From contig JAILHF010000019.1 in the NCBI GenBank assembly GCA_024696005.1, forward strand, positions 17,722-81,721: a stretch of 64,000 nucleotides of DNA, read 5' to 3'. Both the position numbers and the translations under genes were made by a program. The notes below the pieces were generated by a model. It ran no database searches, was not told where the DNA came from, and saw nothing but the letters and a program-made list of their open reading frames with translations. This document shows positions 37,226-46,136 of this stretch, piece after piece. The stretch comes from Lachnospiraceae bacterium (GTDB taxonomy: Bacteria > Bacillota > Clostridia > Lachnospirales > Lachnospiraceae). Each line of letters begins with the position of its first letter. The first letter of the stretch is position 1.

Positions 37226-37446
37226 GAATGCGGCAACTCCGTTGAGTTTACCACATTTCAGCTACGCGCGCAACGCGTGCATATGCCCGATCCGGATGTT
37301 ACTGCTCCCTCCCGAGCCACGCACTCCGCTGCGTGGCTGCGGGCCGGTTTTTTGCCTGACGGGCTTGCCTCCCATCGGCGAAGCCGATTTTCAATGGCGG
37401 CAAGCATCTTGCGTTCATCGGACGGCAGTCCGATGAATAGCAAGAT
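37226..37446. repeat. Cluster of palindromic hairpins overlapping a gene end
   Basis: Successive hairpins: AGCCACGCA/TGCGTGGCT (37315-37338), a nested pair with outer GCTTGCC/GGCAAGC and inner ATCGGC/GCCGAT, and CTTGC-TTCATCGGAC/GTCCGATGAA-GCAAG at 37409-37445. The last supplies the final codons and stop of the gene at 37415-38428. The cluster resembles REP-like or other small palindromic elements. Confidence 0.65.
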
Positions 37447-38428
37447 CGAGATGTGCCATGCTTCCCGGCATCCCGTTCTCGTACAGGAAGACGCCGGTCT
37501 TGCGTATCATGGCCTGTGTTGTATTATCCTGCGGCTTTTTCAGGGAAAACTCCGTGTCCGCATTTGCAAGGCACAGAGCCCCGATCCCCATGTCCTTCAG
37601 GGTGCAGAGCCTCTCCGTGCCGTCCTCCTCCGTGATCCAGAGCTTCAGCCGGGAAAAGACCGGATCCGCCTCGTCGATCCAGCCGTTTCCGTCCGAATCG
37701 TAAGCCGCCAGATCCGCGAATCCGTCCCCGCTTTTGGTCCCGAAAAGCTCACTGCCGTCATTGATGCGGCCGTCTCCGTTTTGGTCCAGCGCAAGATAGG
37801 CGCTGCCGCTGCCGAGGCGGGCGATCTCGTCCTCTATCCCGTCCGCATCCAGATCGAAGCGGACATGCTTATCCGAAACCTCCGTTACATTCCCGTCCAG
37901 GTTGATCACGAGAGGGTCGCAGAGCGCCGGCAGCGGGTTGAACTCGTAGCGTTCCTCACAATAGGACGCAAAGCTCCTGCTCATGGAAAGGCCGATCCCG
38001 AATTCGATCTCACGCCCGTCCGCGGTGACCACCCTGCCCTCCGCCTTGTATTCCGTCTGCTCTGTTTCTTCATAATAATAGCTGTTCTGTACTACATAAT
38101 TCCCGGAAGAAGAGCCGCCTTCCCAAGTGGCGCGTTCCTCCCGCATGTTGAAAAACAGGCTGTGTATCCTCGCAAGGAACTCGTTCAGGATCTTCATCCT
38201 GAGCTGCTCTGTCTGCGAAAGCTGTTCCGCCTCGCTCTCAAGCATGCGGATCCCGCTCCAGTCGTTGATCCCCGCGTTGATGAAGCTGCGAAACATTTCC
38301 TTCCCGCCGGCAGCCGGTTCCGATCCCGCCCGCCCGCGTCCTGCCCAGCCCGCCACCTGCAGCGAGGCGCTCTTCTGTGAATAAGCGCGCGACGACTGCA
38401 TCGCAAGCTGCGACGATCCGATGATCAT
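37415..38428 (-). CDS. Protein with calcium-binding-type acidic repeats
   Basis: The 337-residue product has a helical N-terminal 150 residues. Residues about 195-275 hold DLDADGIEDEI, LDQNGDGRINDGSELFG and YDSDGNGWIDEADP, acidic loops that resemble EF-hand/dockerin and RTX-associated motifs. No signal peptide or transmembrane helix is seen. Its N-terminal Gln/Ser-rich start (MIIGSSQLAMQSSRAY) resembles some proteins exported by non-classical routes. The last residues (IHRTAVR) are encoded by a hairpin repeat and may replace the original C-terminus. GGAGG lies 5 bases before the ATG. Function is unknown. Confidence 0.7.
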   Translation of the reverse strand: MIIGSSQLAMQSSRAYSQKSASLQVAGWAGRGRAGSEPAAGGKEMFRSFINAGINDWSGIRMLESEAEQLSQTEQLRMKILNEFLARIHSLFFNMREERATWEGGSSSGNYVVQNSYYYEETEQTEYKAEGRVVTADGREIEFGIGLSMSRSFASYCEERYEFNPLPALCDPLVINLDGNVTEVSDKHVRFDLDADGIEDEIARLGSGSAYLALDQNGDGRINDGSELFGTKSGDGFADLAAYDSDGNGWIDEADPVFSRLKLWITEEDGTERLCTLKDMGIGALCLANADTEFSLKKPQDNTTQAMIRKTGVFLYENGMPGSMAHLDLAIHRTAVR

Positions 38429-38581
38429 AAAGACCTCCAGTCTTCATGAACACTTCCCAATACGTTCGTTCCTTCTACGGCATTGAAAAGGACAAGAAAC
38501 AAACGGGGATCTCCTTATCCGTCGTTACTTCCCTCCCTGTGCCCATGACAAATGTTATTCAGACTCCCGAAACATCCGGCC

Positions 38582-38625
38582 AAAACGAAACGGGGCCTGT
38601 ACCCTTTATATCGGACAGGCCCCGT
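38582..38625 (-). terminator. Intrinsic terminator of the TerD-domain gene
   Basis: ACGGGGCCTGT pairs with ACAGGCCCCGT across a 14-base loop and is followed by TTCGTTTT on the minus strand, about 30 bases after the stop. Confidence 0.75.
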
Positions 38626-38654
38626 GCAATATTAACCTTCTTTTCCGCCCTGCC

Positions 38655-40745
38655 TCAGCCGCGCTTCAGAAACGGGAGGGCGACGGAAGGGTCGCGCATG
38701 TTCAGAAACTCCTGGTCCGCGCGCACTTCGTATGCTCCGAGACCAGCCGGATCCGAAACGATGACGTCGGCGTCCTTCGGGTCGGACACGATCCCGCCGG
38801 CAATGCTCTCGAAGAACCACTTCAGGTTGAACAGATCCGCCGCATCAATATAGCCAAAGAACACGTCCACCGGACGCATCGCTGCGATCGCGCCACCCTC
38901 GAGGGGCCGGTTGATCCAGACCATGCGGCGTTCGCGGATGTCGACCGCGAACATGACGGCCATGCGTCCCCTCGTTGTCAGTTCAAAGGAACTCTCCACG
39001 CTCGAGGGCTCAAAGATCTCGCCGGAGGAGAGCGCATCCCGCATCATGAAACCCGCGCGGACCGGGAAATCCGCGAAGGAATCGTATTCGAACGAATAAT
39101 TGTTGACCGAAAAGATCAGATAGCTGTGGTCGGGAAACTTTTCCGCGACTATGTCCGGATCGATGTCGAAGTATTCGGCCCCGCCGTTTACGCCGTCCGT
39201 GACATCACCCGAAAAGGCAATGCCTGTTTCGCCCGCTTCCCGGCCGATGCGCCAGGAAAACTCCTCCGAAGGCTTTGTCCTGCTGACCAGGATGCCCGAG
39301 AGGTCCAAGTCGGGCTCTTTTTCCCAGTACACAAAAGTGCGGATGATCTTTCCCTCGGGGATGCCGATCCGGCTTCCGGTCGGCATGACACCCATGCCCG
39401 ACTGGGCATCCGCCCACAGGGGCAGAGCAATATCCTTTGCCGCGTCGGCGATGTAGTACTTTTTGTCTGTCTTGGCAAGCTGCTGTTCGACATCCCTGCG
39501 GATCCGGTCAACGATCTCGGCACGGCAGCGGGGACCGATCTGCGGACGGGCCGCTCGCTGATCCCTGTATGCGATCGTTCTGCCGTAATGATCGTACAGG
39601 AAGAAATGCCCTCCGATGTCCGGCGCAGAAAGGCTCAGGGCAAACTGCATCTTTACGACCGGCTCGGAACCGTCAAGGGCAAGCTTCAGGATGGCTTCCC
39701 GTTCCGCGGGCCGGTCCTCTGTCGCGGCCAGATAGCGCTTCAGATGGCGAAGCAGCACGGTCGCCCCCTTCTTTTCCCGCAGTGTTTTCGCGGAAGCAGG
39801 AAACCCGCCGCTCGCGAAGAGGCGCTCCACTTCGGAATAGACGCTCTTTACGCTGTCATCAAAAATGCTGCGGACCAGCAGCCTAGACCGGGACGAAGCC
39901 GCTTTGAAATGCAGATGATGAAGGAATCCTTTCCAGTCCGCGCGCTTTTCCACGCAGTCCACGATCTCTTCCTTCGTGCAGTGTGCAGCCGCATGCTCGA
40001 TCAGCGCCGCATAAAACTTCCTCTGCGCGGCGCTCATGTTCAGTTTCCGAAACTGCGGCCTTCCCATCCTGTCATTGCGGGCCGTTTCGTAACCGAGGAC
40101 ACGCAGCACGTCCCCGATCGAAAAGTTCGCAAAGCCGTCAATGAACGACAATGCCGCATCCGCTCCCTGCCGGTCTCGCAGCGCAAGCAAAAGCCCCGAC
40201 AGGACCTGCTTGGAATCGATGCGTCCGGGTCGGTAGCCGCAGGCTTCGATCAGCGTAAGGAGAAACTCCATGTCCGGATCGTTCAGATGCCGTCCGCACA
40301 GCATCCGGTCCGCCATCGCAAAGAGCTGTTTGAAGGCTGTTTTTTCGTCAACAACGGCAAAGACCTTCTTTTCGGTCTTTTCACGGAACGGGATTATGGC
40401 GCACTCTTCCTCAAAAACGGAAAAATGACGCTCGTCAAAATTCCCCTCGCCGTATGTCTGACTGTAATGGAGCAGACGGTCGATGATCTGTTCTTCCGCG
40501 GAAAGCTTCTTTACCGATTCCGGAAAAGAACGGTAAAAGGGCTCGCCGAGCGGTTTCCCGATCCTTTGTTCCACGTCCCTCAGAACGGAGGGTGAAAGAA
40601 AAGAAAAGCTTTTGTCGTCCGCCATCTTTATCCCGAAGTTTCCGAGAAGCGCCAGATAGACCGCCGACATGTCCTGCGGCGGATCAAGGGCTACAATGGT
40701 GTTTGCGGCAAAAAGCTTTTCCCTGAAGATTTCCAACATCGTCAT
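38655..40745 (-). CDS. 696-residue protein with C-terminal TerD-like domain
   Basis: A soluble protein with no signal peptide or transmembrane segment. The first 450 residues are mainly helical and unrecognised. From about residue 470 a TerD-like beta domain follows: GSRIGIPEGKIIRTFVYW, DLDLSGILVS, FSGDVTDGVNGGAEYFDID and YLIFSVNNYSF, which match the calcium-binding TerD fold. TerD proteins belong to stress, tellurite and phage-linked ter systems. No other ter gene is visible nearby. The start has no clear ribosome site; ATGs at 40745 and 40739 are both possible. An inverted repeat lies upstream at 40772-40805. Role inferred from the domain only. Confidence 0.65.
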   Translation of the reverse strand: MTMLEIFREKLFAANTIVALDPPQDMSAVYLALLGNFGIKMADDKSFSFLSPSVLRDVEQRIGKPLGEPFYRSFPESVKKLSAEEQIIDRLLHYSQTYGEGNFDERHFSVFEEECAIIPFREKTEKKVFAVVDEKTAFKQLFAMADRMLCGRHLNDPDMEFLLTLIEACGYRPGRIDSKQVLSGLLLALRDRQGADAALSFIDGFANFSIGDVLRVLGYETARNDRMGRPQFRKLNMSAAQRKFYAALIEHAAAHCTKEEIVDCVEKRADWKGFLHHLHFKAASSRSRLLVRSIFDDSVKSVYSEVERLFASGGFPASAKTLREKKGATVLLRHLKRYLAATEDRPAEREAILKLALDGSEPVVKMQFALSLSAPDIGGHFFLYDHYGRTIAYRDQRAARPQIGPRCRAEIVDRIRRDVEQQLAKTDKKYYIADAAKDIALPLWADAQSGMGVMPTGSRIGIPEGKIIRTFVYWEKEPDLDLSGILVSRTKPSEEFSWRIGREAGETGIAFSGDVTDGVNGGAEYFDIDPDIVAEKFPDHSYLIFSVNNYSFEYDSFADFPVRAGFMMRDALSSGEIFEPSSVESSFELTTRGRMAVMFAVDIRERRMVWINRPLEGGAIAAMRPVDVFFGYIDAADLFNLKWFFESIAGGIVSDPKDADVIVSDPAGLGAYEVRADQEFLNMRDPSVALPFLKRG

Positions 40746-40863
40746 GGTTTTTTCAAAATGCGGTGGGTATCATGACACTGCTCATCGGAAAGAAGTAAGT
40801 GTCATTAGCATCCGCTTTCCTACGCATCTTAACGGCGGCGTAGCTGCCGATTGTTTTCTCAGA

Positions 40864-42024
40864 TCAACGATAGCGGTGATCCATCGCCCCGAGATACTCC
40901 ACGGAGGGGCTGTAGGTGACTGCTGCTCCGTCGCTGCGGATCACATAGGTTACATAGCCCATAGAATCCATGTCCGGATCGGAATTATCAACGGAAGGCG
41001 CATCCCCGTCTTCGGCCGTATACGTCTGCGTGTCTACCTGGCCCCAGCCGTCATCGTAGCTATAGGTCATGAGCCCGTCCTGCAGGCCGTTGGTGAAGTT
41101 GCCCGTGACTGTGACTGTGGTATCGTAGTAAAAATCGATATAGATGGAAGATCCCGTGCCGTTGGGCTGGTCATTCTTCCAGTCACCCTGATACATCTCG
41201 CAGGAATCGCTGCCGTTTACCCAAAAGGCACAGCCGAAACCTTCGCGTATGCCATCCTTATAGTCACCGTAATAGAAGTAATATCCGGAGGGCACAACGT
41301 ATACGCCCATGGCCTCGCCGGTGAAATCGCTCTCGCCGTTGTACTGGTCACCGTAGATGAACACATCCTGACCGCGATCCTTCATCAGCTGCACCAGCGC
41401 ATCCGCTGCCTCGGTTCCGTCCACATTCCGCATTCCGTTGTAATCGTACTTGCTCATGTAGCCGTACGCGTACTCCAGGAAGACAAGCGGATCGTAGGTT
41501 CCGGTGGCCCAGGGGTCGGTCGGATCCGAAGGATCGTCCGGGTCATCGGGATCGTCCGGATCTTCGGGCGGCTTCGAAAAAGGATCCGCATCGCTGTCCC
41601 GGTAAGCATCTGCAGCCTGCTGTGCTTCTTCGATCTGTTTGTCGATCAGCCTGGAATCAACGATCTCGTTCAGCGCGGTCAGGTACTCCACCTCGTCATC
41701 CATGATCTCGGCCGAAAGAAGCGGCTCATCGTCCTTCACACTGTTTGCCCAGATATGGTAAACATGATGCAGGCCGCTCACGGCTTCCGTATTGGCCGGG
41801 GCCATTTCAAGCGCCTCTTCGTAATTGTCAAGAGCCGACTCAAAATCCCTCTGATCCGCGTACCAGCGCCCCTCGCTCAGAAGCCTGGAAAATTTCCGCA
41901 TCGGCGCGGAAGCATAGATCAGGATCGCCGCGGCTCCCACTGCCAGAAGCACCAGCAGCAGGGCCAGGACCACGATCGGGATCGGACTGTTCTTTTTTTT
42001 GACGTTCAGATCATAGCCATCCAT
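40864..42024 (-). CDS. Membrane-anchored TPR and MORN-repeat protein
   Basis: A 386-residue protein. A membrane helix spans about residues 16-38 (VVLALLLVLLAVGAAAILIY). A TPR-like helix pair follows, with YADQRDFESALDNYEEALEM, then a Pro/Asp linker of DDPDD repeats and three MORN-like repeats, FYYGDYKDGIREGFG, MYQGDWKNDQPNGTG and VTGNFTNGLQDGL. The bulk lies outside the membrane, with a short cytoplasmic N-terminus. MORN repeats serve in binding or scaffolding. The gene follows pgi by 15 bases and may be co-transcribed. Function is not known. Confidence 0.7.
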   Translation of the reverse strand: MDGYDLNVKKKNSPIPIVVLALLLVLLAVGAAAILIYASAPMRKFSRLLSEGRWYADQRDFESALDNYEEALEMAPANTEAVSGLHHVYHIWANSVKDDEPLLSAEIMDDEVEYLTALNEIVDSRLIDKQIEEAQQAADAYRDSDADPFSKPPEDPDDPDDPDDPSDPTDPWATGTYDPLVFLEYAYGYMSKYDYNGMRNVDGTEAADALVQLMKDRGQDVFIYGDQYNGESDFTGEAMGVYVVPSGYYFYYGDYKDGIREGFGCAFWVNGSDSCEMYQGDWKNDQPNGTGSSIYIDFYYDTTVTVTGNFTNGLQDGLMTYSYDDGWGQVDTQTYTAEDGDAPSVDNSDPDMDSMGYVTYVIRSDGAAVTYSPSVEYLGAMDHRYR

Positions 42025-42039
42025 CTTGATCTTTGCCTC

Positions 42040-43392
42040 TTATTTCTCCAGCCTCTTGAGCAGAGCTTCTCTCTGCTCTTCGTATCCGGGCTTGCCGAGA
42101 AGTGCAAACATGTTCTTCTTGTAGCTTTCCACACCGGGCTGGTTGAAAGGATTCACGCCCAGGATGTATCCGCTCACGCCGCAGGCAAACTCGAAGAAGT
42201 AGAAGAGCTCGCCCAGGTAAAACTCGTTCACTTCGGGCACATTGATCATCAGGTTGGGAACCTGACCGTCGGTGTGCGCCAGAATGGTCCCGTTCATCGC
42301 GCTCTTGTTGACAAAGTCCACGGTCTTGCCCGTCAGATAGTTCAGACCGTCCAGATCCACCGGCTCTTCCTCGATGACAAGATTCTCGCGGGAAGTCTCG
42401 ATATTGATCACGGTCTCGAAGAGATTGCGGGAACCGTCCTGGATGAACTGGCCCATGGAATGCAGATCCGTCGTCAGATCCACGCTTGCGGGGAAGATGC
42501 CGCGCTGGTCCTTGCCCTCGCTCTCTCCGTAAAGCTGCTTCCACCACTCGCTCACGAAATGCACCGCGGGCTCGTAGTTTGCCAGGATCTCGATCTGCTT
42601 GCCCTTGCGCAGCAGGATGTTGCGCAGTGCAGCATATTTCAGTGCGTCATTATTCTCGAAGTCGTTCTCAACGGCACGCTTGCGTCCGCTGGCAGCACCT
42701 TCCATCAGCTTGTCGATGTCGGCACCGCTCACTGCGATGGGAAGCAGACCTACCGCCGTCAGAACAGAGAAACGGCCGCCTACGTCATCGGGCACCACGA
42801 AGCTCTCGTAGCCCTCTTCGTTTGCCAGGTTCTTGAGCGAGCCTCTTGCCTTGTCGGTCGTGGCATAGATGCGCTTTGCAGCTTCTGCCTTGCCGTACTT
42901 TTCCTCCAGCTTCTTCTTCAGGATGCGGAAAGCGATCGCGGGTTCCGTGGTGGTACCGCTCTTGCTGATCATGTTGATGGAGAAGTCGCGGTCGCCGATC
43001 ACTTCCAGCAGATGCGTCAGATAGGTCGAGCTGATGGAGTTGCCGCAGAAATAGATCTCGGGCGTTCCTCTCTCGGCCTTCGACAGTACATTGTAAAAGC
43101 TGTGGCGCAGGAACTCGATCGCGGCGCGGGCTCCCAGATAGCTTCCACCGATGCCGATCACCACCAGCACATCGGAATCGCTCTTGATCTTGTCCGCCGC
43201 CTTTTTGATACGGGCAAATTCGTCCTTGTCATAATCCACCGGCAGATCGATCCAGCCGAGGAAATCGTTTCCGGCGCCCTTTCTGCTGAGCAGCAGCTCC
43301 CTTGCATCCAGTGCCTGCTTCTTCATCAGCTCCACTTCATGGTCTGCCACAAAGCAGCCGGCTTTTCCATAGTCAAAACTTACCTGTGCCAT
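42040..43392 (-). CDS. pgi: Glucose-6-phosphate isomerase
   Basis: A 450-residue enzyme of the shorter bacterial type: [38 protein letters not shown] and [11 protein letters not shown], with the catalytic glutamate and histidine regions and a C-terminal lysine in [14 protein letters not shown]. It interconverts glucose-6-phosphate and fructose-6-phosphate. AGGAGATAAAGC precedes the ATG, and a consensus promoter lies 50-80 bases upstream. Confidence 0.95.
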   Translation of the reverse strand: MAQVSFDYGKAGCFVADHEVELMKKQALDARELLLSRKGAGNDFLGWIDLPVDYDKDEFARIKKAADKIKSDSDVLVVIGIGGSYLGARAAIEFLRHSFYNVLSKAERGTPEIYFCGNSISSTYLTHLLEVIGDRDFSINMISKSGTTTEPAIAFRILKKKLEEKYGKAEAAKRIYATTDKARGSLKNLANEEGYESFVVPDDVGGRFSVLTAVGLLPIAVSGADIDKLMEGAASGRKRAVENDFENNDALKYAALRNILLRKGKQIEILANYEPAVHFVSEWWKQLYGESEGKDQRGIFPASVDLTTDLHSMGQFIQDGSRNLFETVINIETSRENLVIEEEPVDLDGLNYLTGKTVDFVNKSAMNGTILAHTDGQVPNLMINVPEVNEFYLGELFYFFEFACGVSGYILGVNPFNQPGVESYKKNMFALLGKPGYEEQREALLKRLEK

Positions 43393-43442
43393 AGCTTTAT
43401 CTCCTTATATTATTGTATAGTTACAGTTCATAAACTTTATTC

Positions 43443-43470
43443 ATTATAGCTGAATGAAACGGCTTGTCAA
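43443..43470 (-). promoter_or_regulatory. Predicted promoter of pgi
   Basis: TTGACA, 16 bases, TATAAT on the minus strand: both hexamers perfect. It lies beside repeat copy B. Confidence 0.75.
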
Positions 43471-43525
43471 GCGAGGGGGGAGCTTTGTTTGGAGCAGAAG
43501 TCGTCCCCACCACCCCACCCGACAA

Positions 43526-43837
43526 CAGTGTAGTGAGCATGCGGCTTTACGGGAAGGCAAAGAACCTTGCAGGCAGAGCAGAAGACATAAGTCCCGGGCA
43601 CGTCGCGGAGGAGCCCGTCAGCTCTTGAAGCTGCATGATGAGTATAGGGACGAACGGCCATGGATGGCCGTTCGAGCGAGAGCCACAGCAGGGATGCTGT
43701 GTCTCGAGCAGTCCCGGGCTGTACCCGGAATGAAAGCAGCGACGTAGAGCTGCGTGGCTCCGGAGTGGTGCCCGGACTTATGTACTTCTGCTCAGTAGCT
43801 TCCTCTATCCTCATCCCGCAAAGTCGTCCTGCGAACG
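43526..43837. repeat. Palindromic repeat unit, copy B, with nested insertion
   Basis: This copy is the inverse of the unit at 27508-27662. The palindrome arms lie at 43577-43601 and 43768-43792. The 166 bases between them, absent from copy A, hold further hairpins such as CGAACGGCCAT/ATGGCCGTTCG and CCACAGCA/TGCTGTG. It fills the space between the pgi and glucanase promoters and has no credible gene. Confidence 0.8.
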
Positions 43838-43849
43838 GAATCCCATCAA

Positions 43850-43878
43850 TTGACAAGCCAAATCTCCCGTGTTATGTT
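43850..43878 (+). promoter_or_regulatory. Predicted promoter of the GH5 gene
   Basis: TTGACA, 17 bases, TATGTT on the plus strand, 42 bases before the start codon and directly after repeat copy B. Confidence 0.6.
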
Positions 43879-43920
43879 AATTCTGAGCGATTTTGCTCCA
43901 TCCTTTTTCGGAGAATTCAA

Positions 43921-45225
43921 ATGAAAAGATCTGCATTATTCTGTAATATCATCCTGAGCGCAATGCTGCTTGGCGCCTGCAAAGGACCTTCAACCCCTGA
44001 TGTCGAGCCCACACCCGAGCCGACCGCCGTTGTCGAAGCAACCCCCACCGAAGCTCCGGCCGAGCCGACACCGACCGAAAGCGCACCGGAACCGACCGAG
44101 GCCGAGGAAGAAGGCCCCATCTCCGTCCATTTCACCGGATCGGCCACGATCCCGGATACCGAGGCGATGAACTTTACCAAAGACATGTGCGTGGGCTGGA
44201 ACCTCGGCAACAGCTTCGACGCCATTGACTGCGACTGGCTGAGCGACGAGCTGGATTACGAGGATGCCTGGTGTCAGGCCAAAGCATCCTACGAGCTGAT
44301 CAGCACCCTGAAAGAGGCCGGCTTCAAGACGATCCGCATCCCCGTCTCCTGGCACAACCATGTGGACGCGAATAACAAGATCAGCGGTCCCTGGCTGGAC
44401 AGGGTGGAAGAAGTCGTCAAAATGGCCTATGATGAAGGCTTTTACGTGATCCTCAACATCCATCACGATGAGGAGCAATTCTATCCTTCCTATGCCAAAC
44501 TGGACAAGTCCCTGAAATATGTAAAAGACATCTGGAAACAGCTGGCAGAGCGCTTCGCCGATTACGATGAGCACCTGATCTTCGAGACCATGAACGAACC
44601 CCGTCAGGTAGGGATGGATTACGAATGGTGGATCAACGATACAAGCGCGGATTATGCAAAGGAAAGCTTTGACTGCATCAACCAGCTCAACCAGGCAGCC
44701 GTGGATGCCATACGCGGCAACGGAAAAGGCTTCAACCTTTCCCGCTATATCATGGTGCCCGGTTACTGTGCCTCCACGTACTTCACGGCGATCGATGATT
44801 TCGTCCTGCCGGAAGACAGCGGCGAAGAAAACAGGCTGATCATTTCGATCCACGCCTACACGCCTTATGAGTTCGCGCTCAACACGAGCGGGACTACAGC
44901 TTTCAGCATCGACAAAAAACAGGGGACTGCGGATATCGACGACTTTGTCCGCAAGCTCTACCAGAAGTTCACCGCCAAGGGCATCCCCGTCGTTTTGGGT
45001 GAATGGGGTGCTCTCGACAAAGACAATTACGATGCGCGTCTCGAGCATGCCGCCTATTTCGTGTATGTATGCGCGCATTACGGCATTCCCACCGTTTACT
45101 GGGATAACAACGCTTATCAGACGGACGGTGAGAACTTCCAGCTGATCGACCGCAGCACCCTGGAATGGAGATTCCCGGAGCTGAAAGACCAGATCATATT
45201 CTCGGCAAACGAAGAACAGAAATAA
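43921..45225 (+). CDS. GH5 glycoside hydrolase lipoprotein (endoglucanase-type)
   Basis: A 434-residue protein with a lipobox (MLLGAC) and a Pro/Thr/Glu linker over about residues 25-65. The catalytic domain opens with MCVGWNLGNSFDAIDCDW and has GFKTIRIPVSWHNH and VILNIHHDEE. The acid/base glutamate is Glu226 in FETMNEPR and the nucleophile is Glu361 in VLGEWGAL, both standard for GH5. It probably hydrolyses beta-glucans (cellulose, xyloglucan or mixed-linkage glucan) at the cell surface. GGAG lies 7 bases before the ATG and a promoter upstream. The subfamily cannot be fixed by eye. Confidence 0.92.
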   Translation: MKRSALFCNIILSAMLLGACKGPSTPDVEPTPEPTAVVEATPTEAPAEPTPTESAPEPTEAEEEGPISVHFTGSATIPDTEAMNFTKDMCVGWNLGNSFDAIDCDWLSDELDYEDAWCQAKASYELISTLKEAGFKTIRIPVSWHNHVDANNKISGPWLDRVEEVVKMAYDEGFYVILNIHHDEEQFYPSYAKLDKSLKYVKDIWKQLAERFADYDEHLIFETMNEPRQVGMDYEWWINDTSADYAKESFDCINQLNQAAVDAIRGNGKGFNLSRYIMVPGYCASTYFTAIDDFVLPEDSGEENRLIISIHAYTPYEFALNTSGTTAFSIDKKQGTADIDDFVRKLYQKFTAKGIPVVLGEWGALDKDNYDARLEHAAYFVYVCAHYGIPTVYWDNNAYQTDGENFQLIDRSTLEWRFPELKDQIIFSANEEQK

Positions 45226-45299
45226 GGAAAGCCGCATACATTGGCCATGGTAAACTGATGCCGTAAAACAAAGCAACGGGATCCCGGGGAGGTGGCATT

Positions 45300-46136
45300 A
45301 TGCAGACGGAACGGATCGTTCGTGAGAACCAGTCCAGATATCTGAAACTGCTTTCCAATGATGAGCTCTTCGCAAACGAAGAAGGGCGCTATTCCTGCTT
45401 TGGCGCTTTTGATGAGGATTCCCGGGAGGCGCTCGGCGTGCTGGTGGCGCAGATCCTTCCTGCCTATATCCGCATCGTAAAGCTTTATACGCTTCCGAAA
45501 CACCGCAACAGGGGTGTAGCTTCCACTCTCTTAAAACTCGCGACCGATCTGCCCGAGGAGCTGTCTCTTCCTTTTTACGCGGTTGTCTCCGGCGAAGAAG
45601 CAGACCCGGAATTTCTGACAAAAAGGGGTTTCGTCAAAACCGATGACCGTTACTCCTATCTTTCCGGCTGGCTTGAGGACCTGGAGGATCTGCCGAGACC
45701 GCAGAATCTCCCGTCATCCGCCAGGGTGCTGCCGGCCGACCGTGTGCCCTATGAATCGCTATCCGACTATGTTTTGTCCTTCGGGCATGATGAACTGCTG
45801 CAGTTCCCGGAGATGAAGCTTGACATGAACCGCTTTTCGGACGGAAGCCTGGTTTGCACCAGGGACAAGGAGATCAACGCGGTCCTTTTGATGGAGGAGC
45901 TGGACGAATATATCCAGATCAGCTGGATCCATTGCCGCGACAGCCGTTCCCTCTATCAGATCTTTTCCGTAATGAAAAAGGCTCTGAAGAGCGAATACGA
46001 TCCCGAAGCTGAACTGCGTTTCCTGCTCTGCGACAATAAGGGCGAGGAAGCCATCGAAAAAGTATTCCGTTACCGTGAAAGGATACCCGTACATATTTAC
46101 AGACTGGAGAAGGAGGTAAACCATGCCGGGGAGTAG
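45300..46136 (+). CDS. GNAT-family N-acetyltransferase
   Basis: A 278-residue protein with one clear GNAT acetyl-CoA motif, LPKHRNRGVASTLLK, in the first half, preceded by IRIVKLYT. The second half may be a degenerate second GNAT-like domain. Substrate unknown. The gene begins with a good GGGGAGGTG site and overlaps the next gene by 14 bases, tying it to the putative ADP-ribosyltransferase. It could modify a partner protein or be a simple housekeeping enzyme. Confidence 0.75.
   Translation: MQTERIVRENQSRYLKLLSNDELFANEEGRYSCFGAFDEDSREALGVLVAQILPAYIRIVKLYTLPKHRNRGVASTLLKLATDLPEELSLPFYAVVSGEEADPEFLTKRGFVKTDDRYSYLSGWLEDLEDLPRPQNLPSSARVLPADRVPYESLSDYVLSFGHDELLQFPEMKLDMNRFSDGSLVCTRDKEINAVLLMEELDEYIQISWIHCRDSRSLYQIFSVMKKALKSEYDPEAELRFLLCDNKGEEAIEKVFRYRERIPVHIYRLEKEVNHAGE

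Noticed and set aside
37226..37446. CRISPR array
   Set aside because: The stems differ from each other and there are no equal direct repeats with spacers.
38446..38853. Plus-strand frame of 135 codons between the calcium-binding-type and TerD genes
   Set aside because: It includes the terminator hairpin and antisense of the TerD gene end; no ribosome site.
40669..43449. Long plus-strand open frame opposite pgi and the MORN-repeat gene
   Set aside because: It crosses the antisense of three genes and a gap, has no ribosome site and no recognised motif, while pgi on the other strand is certain.
43467..43856. Frames of up to 129 codons inside repeat copy B
   Set aside because: They cover the nested hairpins and lack start signals; copy A does not keep the frame.
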